From Lachnospiraceae bacterium JC7 (lineage in GTDB: Bacteria; Bacillota; Clostridia; Lachnospirales; Lachnospiraceae), in contig ALYD01000010.1 of the NCBI GenBank assembly GCA_000513555.1, positions 39,478 through 103,477 on the forward strand: 64,000 nt of DNA, in the 5' to 3' direction. The notes beneath the pieces are model-generated. The model made no database searches, was not told the DNA's origin, and worked only from the letters and a program-made list of their open reading frames with translations. Position numbers and translations under genes: made by a program. Position 1 is the first letter of the stretch. The number at the start of each line of letters is the position of its first letter. Positions 62,646 to 64,000 of this stretch are shown in pieces.

Positions 62646-63923
62646 ATGAACACTCAAATAGTTATTACTTTATGCATACTTGCCTTTATGGTGGTAATGC
62701 TTCTGACACATAAACTGCCATATGGCCTGACGGCTATGATCTGTTGTACAGCATTTGTACTTACAGGAGTTTCGGATATCAAAACAGCATTTTCCGGTTT
62801 TTCCAGCTCTACAGCAATTATGGTTGCGGCAATGATAGTTGTTGCTACTCAGTTATCAAAGACATCGGTTGTCCAGCGGCTTAAAAACCTGATGTATAAG
62901 ATGCAGGGAAAAGGTGAAATACTGGTGCTCATAACATTGGCACTTGTAACATTGGGCCTTTCCCAGTTCATGGGACAGGTTGCATGCATATCCATCATGC
63001 TTCTGTTTGTCCAGACACTGCAGGATGATGCCGAGGTAACTCCGGCAAAGGCTTTGATGGCAGTTTGTACCATCAACACCCTTTGGACTTCAAAGATTCC
63101 TGTAGCAATGGGAGCGACCATGCCGGGTACAATCAATGCATTTTTTGAGGGTGTTGCCCCGGAATATGCCATTGGAATCGCAGATTATTTTAAGGTGGCA
63201 TTCATTCCCGTAATGCTCGGACTAATATACTGCGTGGCAGGAGTAAAACTTATACCTGACTCTGATATGAAAAAGGAAGAGGTCAATGTTAAGGAAGTAA
63301 AGGTTCTTTCAAAGAAGCATGAAACAGTTGTCTTTATGGTATTTGCGGTTATCATGGCGGCATTCTTCCTTTCTAACGTAATCTCAAAAGAAGTTCAGAA
63401 TATTATACCTGTGGCAGGTGTCCTTGCCCTTATGCTGACAGGAGTCATTAATCTGGAAGATGTCCAAAAGACAATCTGCAGCGATATGATATTCCTCATT
63501 GCCGGAATGTCAGCAGTATCAACCATTCTTGGAAATACAGGAGTGGGCGAGCTCATCGGACAGACAGTCCTCAATATACTTGGCGGACATCCTGCGCCCA
63601 TGTTTGTAATAGCCGTATTCTGTATAGTTACTTCTGTAATGACAAACTTCCTTTCAAATATGGGAACCATGGCACTTATGATTCCGATAGCGGCATCTAC
63701 AGCTCTTGCGGGTGGATTTAATGTTCAGACCGTTGTCCTAGTAACGGCAGCCTCATCATGGATGGCATTTGTACTTCCTACAGGCTGTGCAGGAAGTATG
63801 ATAGCTTTTGGAACAGGCAACTTTAATGTCGGTCAGACACTTAAGTTCACACTTCCGCTGTTTGTCATTGAAGTGGTGTCACTGATAGTCAGCGCCACAA
63901 TGTTTTTCCCGATATATTCCTAA
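62646..63923 (+). CDS. SLC13/DASS-type anion:cation symporter
   Basis: 425 residues, about eleven spans in two halves, each with an inverted repeat motif: KIPVAMGATMPGTINA (S/T-N-T-like loop of the first half) and SWMAFVLPTGCAGSMIAFG (second half, S-x-x-x-x-P). CTGGAGGAGATA ribosome site. Members import dicarboxylates, sulfate or related anions with sodium. The adjacent divergent LysR suggests substrate-induced expression. Confidence 0.85.
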   Translation: MNTQIVITLCILAFMVVMLLTHKLPYGLTAMICCTAFVLTGVSDIKTAFSGFSSSTAIMVAAMIVVATQLSKTSVVQRLKNLMYKMQGKGEILVLITLALVTLGLSQFMGQVACISIMLLFVQTLQDDAEVTPAKALMAVCTINTLWTSKIPVAMGATMPGTINAFFEGVAPEYAIGIADYFKVAFIPVMLGLIYCVAGVKLIPDSDMKKEEVNVKEVKVLSKKHETVVFMVFAVIMAAFFLSNVISKEVQNIIPVAGVLALMLTGVINLEDVQKTICSDMIFLIAGMSAVSTILGNTGVGELIGQTVLNILGGHPAPMFVIAVFCIVTSVMTNFLSNMGTMALMIPIAASTALAGGFNVQTVVLVTAASSWMAFVLPTGCAGSMIAFGTGNFNVGQTLKFTLPLFVIEVVSLIVSATMFFPIYS

Positions 63924-64000
63924 TACTTATTTGTATAGTCAGCCCTGACAATCAGGGATAGCTAAAGTTTTTTCAATGCGTTAAGGGCTGACGTTCCCCC

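Overview
The window looks like part of a low-to-mid GC Firmicutes genome, most likely Lachnospiraceae of the Butyrivibrio/Pseudobutyrivibrio type. This is inferred from gene content, strong AGGAGG-type ribosome sites, abundant Ala-rich lipoproteins and the style of the replication module, not from any marker gene. It carries a complete plasmid-type replication and partition module beside ordinary metabolic operons, so it probably comes from a large secondary replicon (megaplasmid or chromid).

Layout. (1) 1-3033, minus: a large adenosine-deaminase-like protein cut by the window edge, preceded by a YfbR-like 5'-deoxynucleotidase. (2) 3.2-9.3 kb: Rep_3-family initiator, an approximately 0.9 kb array of about two dozen iterons bounded by inverted copies, ParB, ParA and a DUF1653 protein. 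(3) 9.3-11.2 kb: AT-rich, nearly gene-free DNA with four GTGAAACAT repeats identical to half of the classical parS site, repeated TGAACCCGGTTCA palindromes and two very small genes. (4) 11.2-14.2 kb: RpiR-type regulator divergent from an exported FMN/FAD reductase lipoprotein. (5) 14.5-19.7 kb: PRD regulator, separate fructose-type PTS EIIA, EIIB and EIIC, and a class II ketose-bisphosphate aldolase. (6) 19.8-25.7 kb: small membrane proteins, SpoU methyltransferase, DUF1292, Gfo/Idh/MocA oxidoreductase and unknown secreted or membrane proteins. (7) 26-31 kb: O-acetylhomoserine sulfhydrylase (metY) and a giant collagen-like/beta-helix lipoprotein, surrounded by duplicated gene fragments. (8) 31-35.3 kb: YitT protein, a dead IS630 transposase, a cell-wall-binding-repeat protein, NAD(P)HX epimerase and an Abi_2 (HEPN) abortive-infection gene with a terminator-like leader. 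(9) 35.4-40.3 kb: CitMHS transporter, two-component system and peroxiredoxin. (10) 40.4-42 kb: Rpn nuclease followed by the wreck of a type II-A CRISPR locus (C-terminal csn2 remnant, ATTTGAG leader end and one repeat-like sequence). (11) 42-49.7 kb: YaaA, lipoprotein, PPi-type phosphofructokinase, an SBP-GGDEF-EAL sensor, an anchored HAD phosphatase and an unknown membrane protein. (12) 50-57.4 kb: TRAP transporter plus Zn-alcohol dehydrogenase plus a GlpA/GlpB/DUF1667-like oxidoreductase operon. (13) 57.5-64 kb: copper ATPase behind twin CsoR-like operators, two LysR regulators and a DASS-type transporter.

The metabolic theme is uptake plus first-step oxidation or cleavage of small carbon compounds (PTS with aldolase; TRAP with dehydrogenases; CitMHS with a sensor kinase; DASS with LysR). 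The accessory theme is phage defence and its remains: Abi_2 protein, dead CRISPR, Rpn nuclease and possibly the deaminase/nucleotidase pair. The most attractive leads are the deoxynucleotidase plus deaminase pair, the Abi_2 gene with its attenuator-like or RNA-antitoxin-like leader, the CRISPR relic, the iteron/parS-half-site architecture, and the metY fragment duplication.
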